Below, piece after piece: positions 1 to 8,806 of a stretch of DNA of 64,000 nt (the first letter of the stretch is position 1; each line of letters opens with the position of its first letter). The notes below the pieces were generated by a model, which saw nothing but the letters and a program-made list of their open reading frames with translations, did not search any database and was not told where the DNA came from. Made by a program: the position numbers and the translations under genes. Source of the stretch: a bacterium (GTDB lineage Bacteria; Myxococcota_A; Bradymonadia; UBA7976; UBA1532); assembly GCA_030427205.1 (NCBI GenBank), contig JAUHXC010000012.1, positions 124,001-188,000 of the forward strand, in the 5' to 3' direction.

Positions 1-497
1 TGATCGACGGCAGCTGCAACGTCGTCGACCACCTGCTCGCCATCGCAGGCGAGGCCGCCATCGCGCCGCTCGACGCCGCGTCGCCCGACGCCGGCGACGC
101 CCGCGGGCGGCTGCACCTCGCCGCCCGGATCCGCCCGGATGCCGAGACGAGCGACGATACTCTGCTGGCGACGCCGCGGGTGGGGCTCACGCTCAAGCGC
201 GCGGCCCAGCACGGGCAGATGCCGCGCTATATCGGGCGTCGGCTGCGCTTCATCACCCGCCCCCGACGCATCAAGAAGGGGCGCGCGCAGACGATCGCCG
301 CGCTGCTGGCCGATGGATGCGACGTCGACGCGATCCGCGCGCGCACCGGCAGCCCCGCGGCGAGCATCCGGCGGGCGGCGGCGGCGTTCGCCGATGGCCG
401 CGGTCGGCCGCCCGACGCCTGGATCGGGCGGCGTCTGTCGAGCGTGGCGCTCTATGGGCTCTACGGGGCGTGCATGACGCCGCCCGAGGTTCGCTGA
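1..497 (+). CDS. Probable alkylpurine (3-methyladenine) DNA glycosylase, C-terminal part
   Basis: The frame is open from base 3 to the TGA at 495-497, so the gene enters from outside the window and only about 164 C-terminal residues are seen. Motifs that resemble the AAG/MPG base-excision glycosylase fold are SCNVV near the start, GRLHLAARI (compare GRL-ALGI), and TPRVGLTLK followed by RRLRF (compare PRIGI and RF). A basic stretch, RPRRIKKGRAQ, and an Ala-rich tail follow. If correct, the enzyme removes alkylated purines from DNA in the cytoplasm. The catalytic residues lie upstream and cannot be checked. It converges on the next gene. The family call is moderate; the existence of a real gene is more certain. 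Confidence 0.5.
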   Translation, partial: IDGSCNVVDHLLAIAGEAAIAPLDAASPDAGDARGRLHLAARIRPDAETSDDTLLATPRVGLTLKRAAQHGQMPRYIGRRLRFITRPRRIKKGRAQTIAALLADGCDVDAIRARTGSPAASIRRAAAAFADGRGRPPDAWIGRRLSSVALYGLYGACMTPPEVR

Positions 498-549
498 GCC
501 ATGCGCGGCATGGGATCTCATATAGCATGATGGCTCTGCATAGCATAGC

Positions 550-606
550 ATGCCACACTATGGCATAATCACTCCCCAGCCATCACTCAGCCATCACATG
601 GATGGC
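550..606. terminator. Two hairpins between convergent genes
   Basis: ATGCCA (550-555) pairs with TGGCAT (561-566) across a 5-base loop, and GCCATC (590-595) pairs with GATGGC (601-606) across another. They sit between the end of the plus-strand glycosylase (497) and the end of the minus-strand lipoprotein (632). The surrounding 498-631 is locally AT-richer and full of GCATAGCAT-like words. There is no U-tract, so termination is inferred from position. Confidence 0.4.
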
Positions 607-631
607 ATAGTCGATGACATACAGCCTGCCA

Positions 632-2422
632 TCACTCGACGCAGACGCACCCGCCGCCGGCCGCGGCGCAGCCCTCGGGATGCACCGGCCGACACGCGCC
701 GATCGGGCAGTCGTCGGGCGCGCGGCACTCGATGGTGCACCCGGGCTCGATCCCCGGCTGACCGACACACCAGCCGCCGACGCAGCCCAGGCCGGGCGCG
801 GCGCAACGCCACGCGAAGTCGACGCTGAAGCCGTCGCGGCGCTCGCTCGACCTCTCGGCGCATGCCACGGGCAACGCGCACGTCGGCGCCGCGGCGCCCA
901 TGGGCATCGGGCTCTCGTACTCCACCCTGATCTCGGCCCCGGGCGCGGTGCCCGGCGGCAGCTGCAGAGCGACGCCGTCACAGCCCGGATCGTCGACCCG
1001 CAGATCGATGCCGGGATACAGCTGCCAGTCTTCATCACACGCCGCGCCGGGCAGCGCCGGCCGTTCGAGGCAGCGGCCGGTGAAGCGCAGCGGGCCCACC
1101 ACCGGCCCCAGACATATCCGACGCTCGGGCTGGGCGAAGGCGGCGACCCGCGCGCCCAGGGCCGGCCCGACCATCGGATCACAGACGGTGACGTCGACCG
1201 CCTCCCCGCCCAGAGCCGACGCCAGCGCCCGGTAGCGGGGCGTCGCGGCCGCGCCGTCTTCGGCCAGGATCGAGCAGGTCGAGCGCGGCGGGCCGATACA
1301 TGGCTCGCCGACCGGGCAACACGCCAGCCGCCACGCCTCGAAGTCGCTGCGCCGATCCGCGGCGGGATCACACTCGGGCGGGTCGTCCCCGGCGACATAC
1401 GGCCGCCAGCGGGCCGCCGCGCCGTCGTCGGTGACCGCGTCGGGCGCGCTCCAGACGAAGACGGTGAGCGGCTCGGGTCCGAGGCTGCGCAAGTGATCGA
1501 CGGTCGGCGGGATGGCATCGAGCGCCGCCGCCTGCCACGCGCAGCGCCCGGGATCGTCCCGCGGGAAGTCGGCGGGGGCCGAGCAGTCGTCGCCGTCGGC
1601 CACGATGATGACCGCGCGGGCCGCCCCCTGGCGCCAGAAGCGCCCGCAGTCCGGGTCGAGGCCCCGATCGCAGCAGTGTCCGAGCAGGGCCTTGTTCGGG
1701 CCGTCGCAGGCGGTCGCCCGCCTCAGCGCCGCGATGCCGCTGGGGAAATCACTGCCACGCACCCCGACGGTCGTCAGGCAATGGGCGTTGAACCGCAGCC
1801 ACTCGCGCTTGCACTCGACGTCGGGGCAGTCGGGGCCCGCCTCGCCCCGGCCCGCGCCGCCCCAGGTGGCGATGGCCGGCAACCAGCCGCCCGCGGCGCG
1901 GGCCTCGCATTGGTCCGTCGGCGGTACGTAGGGCAGGCCGTTGCGCGGGTCGATGCAGCCGGGCGTCGGCACGGCGATGGCCGGCGCAGCCACGAAGCGC
2001 CCGTCGAGGCCGCGCCCGGGGTCCATGTCGGTCAGGACGGTCGTCATCGCCAGGTCGAGGTCGGGCGCGCCGTCGAGCAGCGCGTCGACGAACGGCCCGA
2101 TGGCGTCGGGCACGGTGAACTGTTCGCCGCACATCGACGACCCGTCTTCGATGACCCAGAGCAGATCGAGGCGAACGGGCTCCGGGCGCAGGGTGACCAC
2201 CCGCACCGCGTAGGCCTCGCCGGCGGGCGCCAGATCGGGCCCAGGCTCCGGATCGGGCGCCGGCTCGAGCGCGGGATCGTCGTCCGGCGGGTTCGCGGCA
2301 TCGGCGCGGCCCGCGTCTTCGCCCAACGCCCCGACCTCGTCGTCGCAGGCCCCGGCGCAGGCAGCGGCCACGCACAGCAGCGCGGCCCATCGCGATCGAT
2401 TCGCTGCGGACAACGGGCCCAT
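632..2422 (-). CDS. von Willebrand A-like lipoprotein
   Basis: This 596-residue exported protein has a hydrophobic N-terminus ending in Cys (AACAGAC) that looks like a lipobox, then an Asp/Pro/Glu-rich spacer. The segment LDLLWVIEDGSSM resembles the first strand and MIDAS loop of VWA domains (usually DxSxS), here with Glu in place of the first Asp, so metal binding may be altered. VIIVADGDDCS near residue 290 fits a later VWA strand. The C-terminal third is Cys-rich and probably disulphide-bonded. The start is fixed by a GGGGAGGGGAG ribosome site directly upstream. Such proteins are common, uncharacterised envelope lipoproteins of Myxococcota; the ligand is unknown. Confidence 0.65.
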   Translation of the reverse strand: MGPLSAANRSRWAALLCVAAACAGACDDEVGALGEDAGRADAANPPDDDPALEPAPDPEPGPDLAPAGEAYAVRVVTLRPEPVRLDLLWVIEDGSSMCGEQFTVPDAIGPFVDALLDGAPDLDLAMTTVLTDMDPGRGLDGRFVAAPAIAVPTPGCIDPRNGLPYVPPTDQCEARAAGGWLPAIATWGGAGRGEAGPDCPDVECKREWLRFNAHCLTTVGVRGSDFPSGIAALRRATACDGPNKALLGHCCDRGLDPDCGRFWRQGAARAVIIVADGDDCSAPADFPRDDPGRCAWQAAALDAIPPTVDHLRSLGPEPLTVFVWSAPDAVTDDGAAARWRPYVAGDDPPECDPAADRRSDFEAWRLACCPVGEPCIGPPRSTCSILAEDGAAATPRYRALASALGGEAVDVTVCDPMVGPALGARVAAFAQPERRICLGPVVGPLRFTGRCLERPALPGAACDEDWQLYPGIDLRVDDPGCDGVALQLPPGTAPGAEIRVEYESPMPMGAAAPTCALPVACAERSSERRDGFSVDFAWRCAAPGLGCVGGWCVGQPGIEPGCTIECRAPDDCPIGACRPVHPEGCAAAGGGCVCVE

Positions 2423-2512
2423 CTCCCCTCCCCTGGCGCCGAGCGACGGTCCGGATGCGGCCGTGTGCCACAGCCCCCTCTCGGTCAGCGTACCGCAACC
2501 CGCCGCAGCAGC

Positions 2513-2563
2513 GTCGGTCTACGTCGCGCTCGGGGTCGGTCTACGTCGCGCTCAGGGTCGGTC
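2513..2563. repeat. 22-bp tandem repeat, two copies plus a partial
   Basis: GTCGGTCTACGTCGCGCTC-type units start at 2513, 2535 and (partial) 2557. The last overlaps the 3' end of the exonuclease gene. The array sits in the short gap before the VWA-like lipoprotein gene. No function is evident. Confidence 0.6.
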
Positions 2564-3223
2564 GCGGCCCGCTCGCCCACGCGCGGCCTTCTCGGCCTCT
2601 CGCGCGCGACGCTGGGCGCGGCGCACCCAGCGCGGCGGCTCGGGGGGGAACGCGCGCCGCCCCAGGCACCACGGGAGCAGGCGGGCGATGTTGCGGGCGT
2701 CGTCGATCCCGCGATGGGGGCGCCCCTCGAAGGTCAGGCCGCAGCGCTCGAGGGCGCCGAGCACCGAGTAGCGCCGGCGGCGCCCGAGGCGCCCGGAGAA
2801 CGCCCGCGCCAGGTTCCAATGCCGCGGCAGGCCCGTCGTGATGCCATGCCGCGCCCGCTCGTCGACGAAGATGCGCGCGTCGAAGCCGCCCCACGAGCAG
2901 AACAGCGTGTCGTTGTCTTCGAGCCAGTCCGTCAGAGCGGCGAAGGCGGGCGGAAACGTCGGCGCCCGGTCGACGTCGGCCTGCGCGATGCCGGTCAACT
3001 CGACGCAGAACGGCGTCAACCGGGGGTGCATGGACGGCCGGACGAAGGTCTGGAAGTCGTCGATCACCCGCTCGCCGTCGGCGGCGACGAGCAGCGCGCC
3101 GATCTCGATGACCTCCATGCGATCGCGCGGCCAGTCGCCGCGATCACAGGTGGCCTCCAGGTCGATGACCAGGAAACGCTCGGGCAGGAATGGCGGGTTC
3201 TTGTCGGGGTAGCGTCGGCTCAC
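2552..3223 (-). CDS. DEDDh 3'-5' exonuclease (ERI1/KapD type)
   Basis: The protein has 223 residues if started at the GTG that overlaps the upstream stop (GTGA, 3220-3223); longer frames run back through the phosphatase gene. Exo I is FLVIDLEAT (D21, E23), Exo II is the WGGFDAR region (D115), and Exo III has H170 and D175 in HRGIDDARN. This is the DEDDh set of RNase T/ERI1-like exonucleases, which trim RNA or DNA 3' ends with two metal ions. A basic Arg/Ala tail after residue 190 may bind nucleic acid. It is the third gene of a tightly coupled operon with the HAD phosphatase and the cupin. The fold is secure; the substrate is not known. Confidence 0.8.
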   Translation of the reverse strand: MSRRYPDKNPPFLPERFLVIDLEATCDRGDWPRDRMEVIEIGALLVAADGERVIDDFQTFVRPSMHPRLTPFCVELTGIAQADVDRAPTFPPAFAALTDWLEDNDTLFCSWGGFDARIFVDERARHGITTGLPRHWNLARAFSGRLGRRRRYSVLGALERCGLTFEGRPHRGIDDARNIARLLPWCLGRRAFPPEPPRWVRRAQRRAREAEKAARGRAGRDRP

Positions 3224-3918
3224 GCCCTCGGCTCGGGCGGGGACTCCGGCCAGGGCAGCGCGGGCAGCAGCTCGGCGATCAGGCGCGGCAGCTCGGAGGG
3301 GTGCTTCGCGATGGCATCCGGCGCGACCGGCCCGGGGTCGTCGGCGTAGCCCCAGGCGCACCAGATGATCGGCGTGCCGTGGGCCTTCGCGCAGCGGATG
3401 TCGCCGGCGGAGTCGCCGATCATGACCGCCGGCGCCCCGCCGGCCCGGGCCATCGCCGCGTCGATCATCGCCGGATCGGGCTTGCTCACCGGCAGCGTAT
3501 CGCCGCCGATGACCGCCACGAAGCGGTCGGCGACGCCCAGGGCAGACAGGAGCTTCTGCGACAGGTCTTCGGGCTTGTTGGTCACGAGCGCCAGCGGCGC
3601 GACCTCGGCCAGCTCGGAGAGCACGGGCGCGATGCCGTCGTACAGCGTCGTCGAGTTGGCGATGTCGGCGGCGTACGACTCGGCATAGTCCGCCGCCAGC
3701 TGCGCCAGCAGCGCCGCCTCGTCGGCCCCCGGGCGCGCGAACGCTTCGGCGAAGCAGGTGCGGTAGAGGTGCTCCATGCCGCGGTTGACGTGGAGCACGA
3801 AGTCCTCGTCCACCCGCGGGGGCAGCTTCAGCGCGGCCCGGACCCGCTGCACCGCGGCCACCATGTCGTCCCGGCTGTCTTCGAGGGTGCCGTCGAGATC
3901 GAAGCAGATGACCGTCAC
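3220..3918 (-). CDS. HAD-superfamily phosphatase, phosphoglycolate-phosphatase-like
   Basis: A 232-residue protein starting at the GTG in a GTGA overlap with the cupin gene (3915-3918). HAD motif I is CFDLDGT (D7 nucleophile, D9 acid), motif II is LVTNKPE, motif III is the Lys in VSKPDP, and motif IV is MIGDSAGDI. A helical cap lies between motifs I and II, as in Gph and PpaX. The family dephosphorylates small phosphometabolites, classically 2-phosphoglycolate. It ends in a second GTGA overlap with the exonuclease gene. The HAD class is secure; the exact substrate is inferred from similarity only. Confidence 0.82.
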   Translation of the reverse strand: MTVICFDLDGTLEDSRDDMVAAVQRVRAALKLPPRVDEDFVLHVNRGMEHLYRTCFAEAFARPGADEAALLAQLAADYAESYAADIANSTTLYDGIAPVLSELAEVAPLALVTNKPEDLSQKLLSALGVADRFVAVIGGDTLPVSKPDPAMIDAAMARAGGAPAVMIGDSAGDIRCAKAHGTPIIWCAWGYADDPGPVAPDAIAKHPSELPRLIAELLPALPWPESPPEPRA

Positions 3919-4310
3919 CGGGCGCCCCGTCCGGCGAGATCTTCGACGCTGCCGCGGCCGTCGGCGTGCTCGGTGACCCGGCGCACGCCGCTGCGCGAGC
4001 CCTTGTACGCCGAGAACGTACGCGGGTTGTGGGTCTTGACCTCGTGGGCCACGCCGGCGGGGATGATGAGGATGTCGCCGCCTTCGATGGTGACCGGGCC
4101 CTCGTCGAAGTGGAAGGTGATCACCCCGTCGACCGCGCCGCGGATCTCTTCTTCGTCGTGGCTGTGCCGGCTGCGATCGAACCAGCCGGGCACCGTCTGC
4201 AGGTCGTAGCTCTTGAACCCGAAACGGGCCATCTCGGCGGCGACGGACTCGGCGTCGGGCGTGGTCTGGTGGGGCCACTTGTGCAGCGTGACGCCGTTGG
4301 GCAGCTTCAT
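3915..4310 (-). CDS. Cupin-fold metal-binding protein
   Basis: This 131-residue single-domain cupin has its first metal motif at residues 49-55 (H49, H51, E55 in RHSHDEEE) and the second-motif histidine at H89 (PAGVAHEV). That is the usual three-His/one-Glu set that binds iron or nickel. The length and motif spacing resemble small dioxygenases of the acireductone dioxygenase or generic cupin_2 type. It is the first gene of the three-gene coupled operon. Its true reaction cannot be told from sequence. Confidence 0.75.
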   Translation of the reverse strand: MKLPNGVTLHKWPHQTTPDAESVAAEMARFGFKSYDLQTVPGWFDRSRHSHDEEEIRGAVDGVITFHFDEGPVTIEGGDILIIPAGVAHEVKTHNPRTFSAYKGSRSGVRRVTEHADGRGSVEDLAGRGAR

Positions 4311-4430
4311 GGGCCGGCTCCGTTCATGGGGATGCCGGGCATGGTCTACGGGGGAGGCAGGCCAGTCAAGGGGCAGGTATCAAAGGTACCGGGTTCGCGC
4401 CGCGGGAGCTGTGCACGCTTCCTGCATGCT

Positions 4431-4482
4431 GTTGCCCCACGCAGCCGCCCCATGCAGTTGCCCCATGCAGTTGCGCCATGCC
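4431..4482. repeat. Four tandem 13-bp repeats
   Basis: Units of GTTGCCCCATGCA and close variants begin at 4431, 4444, 4457 and 4470. They lie in the gap upstream of the lipoprotein gene at 4536 and divergent to the cupin operon. They could be protein-binding sites or a small minisatellite. Confidence 0.7.
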
Positions 4483-4535
4483 GTCGCGCACGGCGGAATG
4501 GCAGGCCGCTGTCGAGTACACACGAGGAGGCCCTC

Positions 4536-5105
4536 ATGTCCCCCACCCACCGTATCGTCGGCCTGTCGATGCTGGCTCTGGCCACCGGCTGCAACGCCGA
4601 GGTGCGGACGCAGGACGGGGCGCTCACCCGCGGCACGATCACCGCGAGCGACCGCGACACCTTGCACATGGTCGACGGGGTCAAGATCGGTCCGGCCGAG
4701 TCGCCGACCGACGCGTCCGCCAGCGAGCCCGCGCGTTTCTCCCGGGCCACGGTCGATCGCGCCGAGGTCGTCGACATCGATCACCCGGGCAACGTCTTGA
4801 TGGTCACCGGCGGCGCCCTGACCGCGTACTTCACCATCGTGACCCTCGGGATCGCGCTCTCCGATCCGCCGCCGCCAGAGCCCGAGTCATCGTGCGAGTC
4901 ACCCCATGGCGGTCCGGCCTGCTTCGACCTCGACCTGGACACCCGGGCCACGACCCGCATGAGCCTGGGTGTCGCCGTGACCGGCATCGGCGTCGGCCTC
5001 GCGCTGGGCGTCACCGGCCTGGTGCAATATACCCGCTCGGTCTCCGCTGCCCGGCCTCGGGTGAGCGTCGGCCCGGGCTCGGTCTCGATCTCGGGCGGCT
5101 TCTGA
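4536..5105 (+). CDS. Small lipoprotein with two membrane segments
   Basis: The 189-residue protein has an N-terminal signal ending in LALATGC, a good lipobox. An AGGAGG at 4525-4530 sits 5 bases before the ATG and fixes this start. A short beta-rich region with conserved-looking GTITASDRDTLHM follows. Then come two hydrophobic segments (about residues 88-110 and 147-170) separated by a Cys-containing loop (SSCESP...GGPACF). The final SVGPGSVSISGGF looks like an outer-membrane-type beta end. I do not recognise the family. It is probably an envelope protein. Confidence 0.7.
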   Translation: MSPTHRIVGLSMLALATGCNAEVRTQDGALTRGTITASDRDTLHMVDGVKIGPAESPTDASASEPARFSRATVDRAEVVDIDHPGNVLMVTGGALTAYFTIVTLGIALSDPPPPEPESSCESPHGGPACFDLDLDTRATTRMSLGVAVTGIGVGLALGVTGLVQYTRSVSAARPRVSVGPGSVSISGGF

Positions 5106-5249
5106 GCGCGCGCGGTGGCCCCTCGACGAGCCGGAGCGGGCCGATGGCTGACGCACCGACGGGCGAGCGGCCCGCGTACACGCCTTCGCACTCGCCGTAG
5201 CGCGTCGTTCGCAGTCCGCGCGGTCGACGGCCTCACCGACGCGCCGAGG

Positions 5250-8200
5250 TCAGCGCAAGCGGGCCGCCTCGGCGGTCGCGCCGAGCGCCTCCCACTGCAG
5301 CAACGCCAGACGCCGCGCTTCCCACGCGCGATCGGCGGCGCCGGCGCGCTCGGCCCGCTCGGCGGCGGCCTCGGCCATGCGGGCGCCGTCCCGGGTGTGC
5401 AGGTCGAGCTGATCGATGAGCCCGCCGGCCACGGTGAGCTGGGTCGCCCACATCTCCCAGTCCCGCTGGATCGCCGCGCATTCGAGCAGCGCCAGCACGC
5501 ACAGCAGAGCCCGCCCGTGGCGCTTCTGCGATGCGAAGCGCTCGAGCAGCGCCGCGAGCGTCTTGCGCGCCTCGTCGGTCTGCTCGCGGGCGAGCAGCAC
5601 CCGCGCCCGATACAGGCTGGCCAGCGGCGCGTTGATCCCGCCGATGACCGCGTAGCGCGCGGTCGCCGCGTCCAAGGCCTCTTCGGCCTCGGCGAGTCGA
5701 CCCGTCTCGAGGTGGACGAGCCCGCGCTCGGTGAGCACCATCGCCTGACCCCAGCGGCTGGCGGCGCTCGCGAAGCGGATCTCGGCGGCCTGCAGATGGC
5801 GCAGGGCGTCCTCGTAGTGCCCGTAGCGCCGGGCGAGCTGGGCCAGATTGACCCGGGCCAGCGCCGCGCCGACCGGGTGCTCGTGGGCAGCGTAGATCCG
5901 CAGGGCCTCGCGCAGCAGGCCTTCGACCCGCGCCGGCGCGCCGCGATCGAGCAGGATGACCCCCTGATTGCGTCGACAGTTGGCCATCAGCGTATTGTCG
6001 CCCAGCTCGGCGGCGATCGTGGCCGCCTCGTCCATGCGGGCGAAGCCCAGCTCGTGCTCGCCGCGGTTGATGGCGTCCCACGCCCGATCGACCAGCGCCC
6101 GGCTGAGTACCTTGCGCCAGCCGTGCTGACGGGCCTCTTCTTCGGCGGCGGCGGCCAGCGAGCGCGCGCGCTGTAGCTCACCGGAGGCCCGGGCGATGCG
6201 GCAGGTCACCATCCAGCCCTCGCCCCGTCGGTCGTCGGCAGGCTCGAGCCCGACCCGATCGACGGCGCTCTGCCAGGTCGACAGCAGCCGGCGCGCGGCC
6301 TTGAAGTCGCTCTGACCCAGGCGCTCCCACGCCGCCCGGATGAGCGGGCCGAGCGCCTCTTCGTCGCGGCCGGCGCCGATCAGGTGCTCGGCGAGGCGCT
6401 CGGGGATGCCGGGGCCCCGCCGTCCGCCGAGCGCGGCGGCGCAGGTGGCGTGCAGCTCGGCGGCGCGCCCCTCGTCGGCGATGCGCCGCAGCAGGCTCTC
6501 GCGCAGCATCGCGTGGGCGAACGACCAGCCGGGCTCGCCGGGCTGACCGACGGCGAGCCGGCGGGCCAGCAAGACGTCGCGCAGGTCGGCGAGCAGCGGC
6601 TCGACGTGGGTGTCGACCTCGCGGGTCGTGGCGTCGGCCCATTCATCGCGATCGACGTCGCGCCCGAGCATGGCCGCCAGCTCGATCGCCCGCCGATCGA
6701 AGGCCCGGCTCTCGACGGGGCGGGCGGCCAAGACCTCGTCGATGCGCTGGCGCCAGATGTCGTGGATGCCATCGGGCAGCCGCGGCGCGACGCCCGGCCG
6801 CAGGGTGAACCCCTGGGCGGCCGGCACCAGGGCGCCCCGCTGCACCCAGTCGCCGACGAGGTGGATCGCGAAGAGCGGGTTGCCTTCGGTGCGGGCCTCG
6901 ACCTGGGCGGCGACGTCGCTCTCGAGCCCCAGCAGCGCCTGGACCAGCCGCGGCCGATGGGTATCGGGCAGCGAGCCGATGGGGCGCACCGTGGTCGCCG
7001 GATGATCGCCCAGCCGCTCGATGACATGGCGCGCGCCGGCTTCGGCCATGCGGTTGGCCTCTTCGACCGTCAGCACCGCCAGCAGCGGCAGATCGTCGGC
7101 GTCGAGCAATCGGCGGATGTGGGCCACCGCCTCGGGGCCCCACTGGGCGTCGTCGACGAGCAGCACCACCGCCCGGTTGCGCGCGAGCCGGCGCAGATGG
7201 GCCTCGAAGACCGCGTAGCGCTGACTGCTCGACAGCCGCTCGCCGGTGGGGGCAATCAGCGCGGCGAGCTGATGCCAGGTCTCTTCACGGCTCTCGCCCA
7301 TGTCGCGCAGCACGCTCTCGAGGCGCTCGACGACGGCGTCCCGATCGAGCCCGCGGCAGACGTGGAAGCGCGAGAGCATCGGGCCGACGCCATCCCGCGC
7401 GCCGGGGATGGGGTTGTGCACCGCCCGCAAGACCGTCGCCGCGCCCAGCTCGTGGGCCCGCTCGCCGATCCAGTCGGCCAGCCGGCTCTTGCCCATGCCC
7501 GCCGGGCCGCGCAGGACCACCGCCCGCGGCTGTCGCTCGCGGGTCACGGTGCGCAGGTTGTTCCAGAGCCCGTCGCGCTCGTCGAAGCGATCGACCAGCG
7601 GCACCGTGCGCAGGCCGTACAGGCCGAGGCCGACGCCGAGCAGCGGATTCCACGAGACCGCTTCATCCCGCCGCCAGTCGGCGGGGATCGTCGGCACCTG
7701 CACCTCGGGCGTCGGGCGCTCGGGGGCCGGGGCCGACCAGTCATCCCACTTCCAGGTGAGCGTATGCACGCTGTCGGAGACCGCTTCGGTCGGGTCGCTG
7801 CCGGGATCGCTGTCCATCGGCGGCAGATCGGGGCGGGTCAGCGAGGGCGCCTCGCCGGTGAACGGGCCCTCGGCCAGCCGCATGAGCGCCCACGCGGCGT
7901 CGGCGGCCCGCTGAAAGCGCCGGGCGGGGTCCTTCTCGAGCAGCCGGTGCACCCAGGCCTCGAAGCCCTCGGGCAAGCCCTCGCGGGCGACCGACGGCGG
8001 CGGGGTGTAGAGGTGGGCCTGCAGGGTGTCCCGGGCCTCGATGCGGCGGAACGGCGGCGTGCCGGTGACCAGCGCGTAGGCGCAGCAGCCGACGGCGTAG
8101 AGATCCGTCGCCGGGCCGTAGTCGCGCCACTCGCAGCGGACCTGCTCGGGGGCCATGTAGTTGGGGGTGCCCGCCATGTGATCGCGGAAGGGATCTTCGT

Positions 8201-8765
8201 CGCGGTAGAGGGCGTGGGCCAGGCCGAAGTCGGTCAGCCGCACGCCTCCTTCCGCGGGCACGAGTACGTTGTGCGGCTTGAGGTCGCGATGCACCAGGCC
8301 GCGCGCGTGGGCGTGGCCCAGGGCGTCGAGCAGGGCGATCAGCAGCCGATAGAGGGTCGGCCAGTCGCTGCGGCCGCAGGCGTTGACCATCGAGCCGCCG
8401 TCGACGAGCTCCATCACCAGATAGGGGCTGCCCTCGGGGTAGCGCCCGCCGCACGCCCGGCTGCTCTCGGCGGTGAGCTGGCCGTAGTCGTAGACCGCGA
8501 CGATGTGCGGGTGATCGAGCATCGCCACCGCGCGCACCTCTTCGCGGAAGGCGGCGCGATACTGCGGCTTGCGGGCCAGCGGACCGGTGAGCACCTTGAT
8601 GGCCACCTCGGCGCCCTGCTCGCGGTGCACGCCGCGCCAGACCTCGCCCATCGCGCCTTTGCCGAGCAGGTCGTGCAGGTCGTAGGCGTCGAGCGTAAAC
8701 GGCGTCTGGGGGATTTCGGCGTTCATCGGCCGCGGCAGGATAGCCGGTCGCCGGGCGTCGGTCAT
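5250..8765 (-). CDS. Serine/threonine kinase fused to ATPase and TPR domains
   Basis: An 1171-residue soluble signalling protein. The N-terminal Hanks-type kinase is intact: Gly loop GKGAMGEV (35-42), K57, HRD (159-161), DFG (179-181) and APE (205-207). After a linker comes an STAND/AAA-like ATPase with P-loop GPAGMGKS (420-427) and Walker B VVLLVDDAQWG. The rest, to the C-terminus, is TPR-like helical repeats. This layout matches the PknK/MalT-like kinase-ATPase-TPR group common in Myxococcota. An alternative start is the second Met (8723). It lies 41 bp downstream of the AAA/TonB-C gene on the same strand and is probably cotranscribed with it. Confidence 0.85.
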   Translation of the reverse strand: MTDARRPAILPRPMNAEIPQTPFTLDAYDLHDLLGKGAMGEVWRGVHREQGAEVAIKVLTGPLARKPQYRAAFREEVRAVAMLDHPHIVAVYDYGQLTAESSRACGGRYPEGSPYLVMELVDGGSMVNACGRSDWPTLYRLLIALLDALGHAHARGLVHRDLKPHNVLVPAEGGVRLTDFGLAHALYRDEDPFRDHMAGTPNYMAPEQVRCEWRDYGPATDLYAVGCCAYALVTGTPPFRRIEARDTLQAHLYTPPPSVAREGLPEGFEAWVHRLLEKDPARRFQRAADAAWALMRLAEGPFTGEAPSLTRPDLPPMDSDPGSDPTEAVSDSVHTLTWKWDDWSAPAPERPTPEVQVPTIPADWRRDEAVSWNPLLGVGLGLYGLRTVPLVDRFDERDGLWNNLRTVTRERQPRAVVLRGPAGMGKSRLADWIGERAHELGAATVLRAVHNPIPGARDGVGPMLSRFHVCRGLDRDAVVERLESVLRDMGESREETWHQLAALIAPTGERLSSSQRYAVFEAHLRRLARNRAVVLLVDDAQWGPEAVAHIRRLLDADDLPLLAVLTVEEANRMAEAGARHVIERLGDHPATTVRPIGSLPDTHRPRLVQALLGLESDVAAQVEARTEGNPLFAIHLVGDWVQRGALVPAAQGFTLRPGVAPRLPDGIHDIWRQRIDEVLAARPVESRAFDRRAIELAAMLGRDVDRDEWADATTREVDTHVEPLLADLRDVLLARRLAVGQPGEPGWSFAHAMLRESLLRRIADEGRAAELHATCAAALGGRRGPGIPERLAEHLIGAGRDEEALGPLIRAAWERLGQSDFKAARRLLSTWQSAVDRVGLEPADDRRGEGWMVTCRIARASGELQRARSLAAAAEEEARQHGWRKVLSRALVDRAWDAINRGEHELGFARMDEAATIAAELGDNTLMANCRRNQGVILLDRGAPARVEGLLREALRIYAAHEHPVGAALARVNLAQLARRYGHYEDALRHLQAAEIRFASAASRWGQAMVLTERGLVHLETGRLAEAEEALDAATARYAVIGGINAPLASLYRARVLLAREQTDEARKTLAALLERFASQKRHGRALLCVLALLECAAIQRDWEMWATQLTVAGGLIDQLDLHTRDGARMAEAAAERAERAGAADRAWEARRLALLQWEALGATAEAARLR

Positions 8766-8806
8766 CTATCATCGCCACCGGGTCGGCGGGGCGCCTTCGA
8801 TGGCGA

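Noticed and set aside
614..3349. A 911-codon plus frame
   Set aside because: It runs antisense to a lipoprotein and an exonuclease with recognisable motifs. No domain is seen in it.
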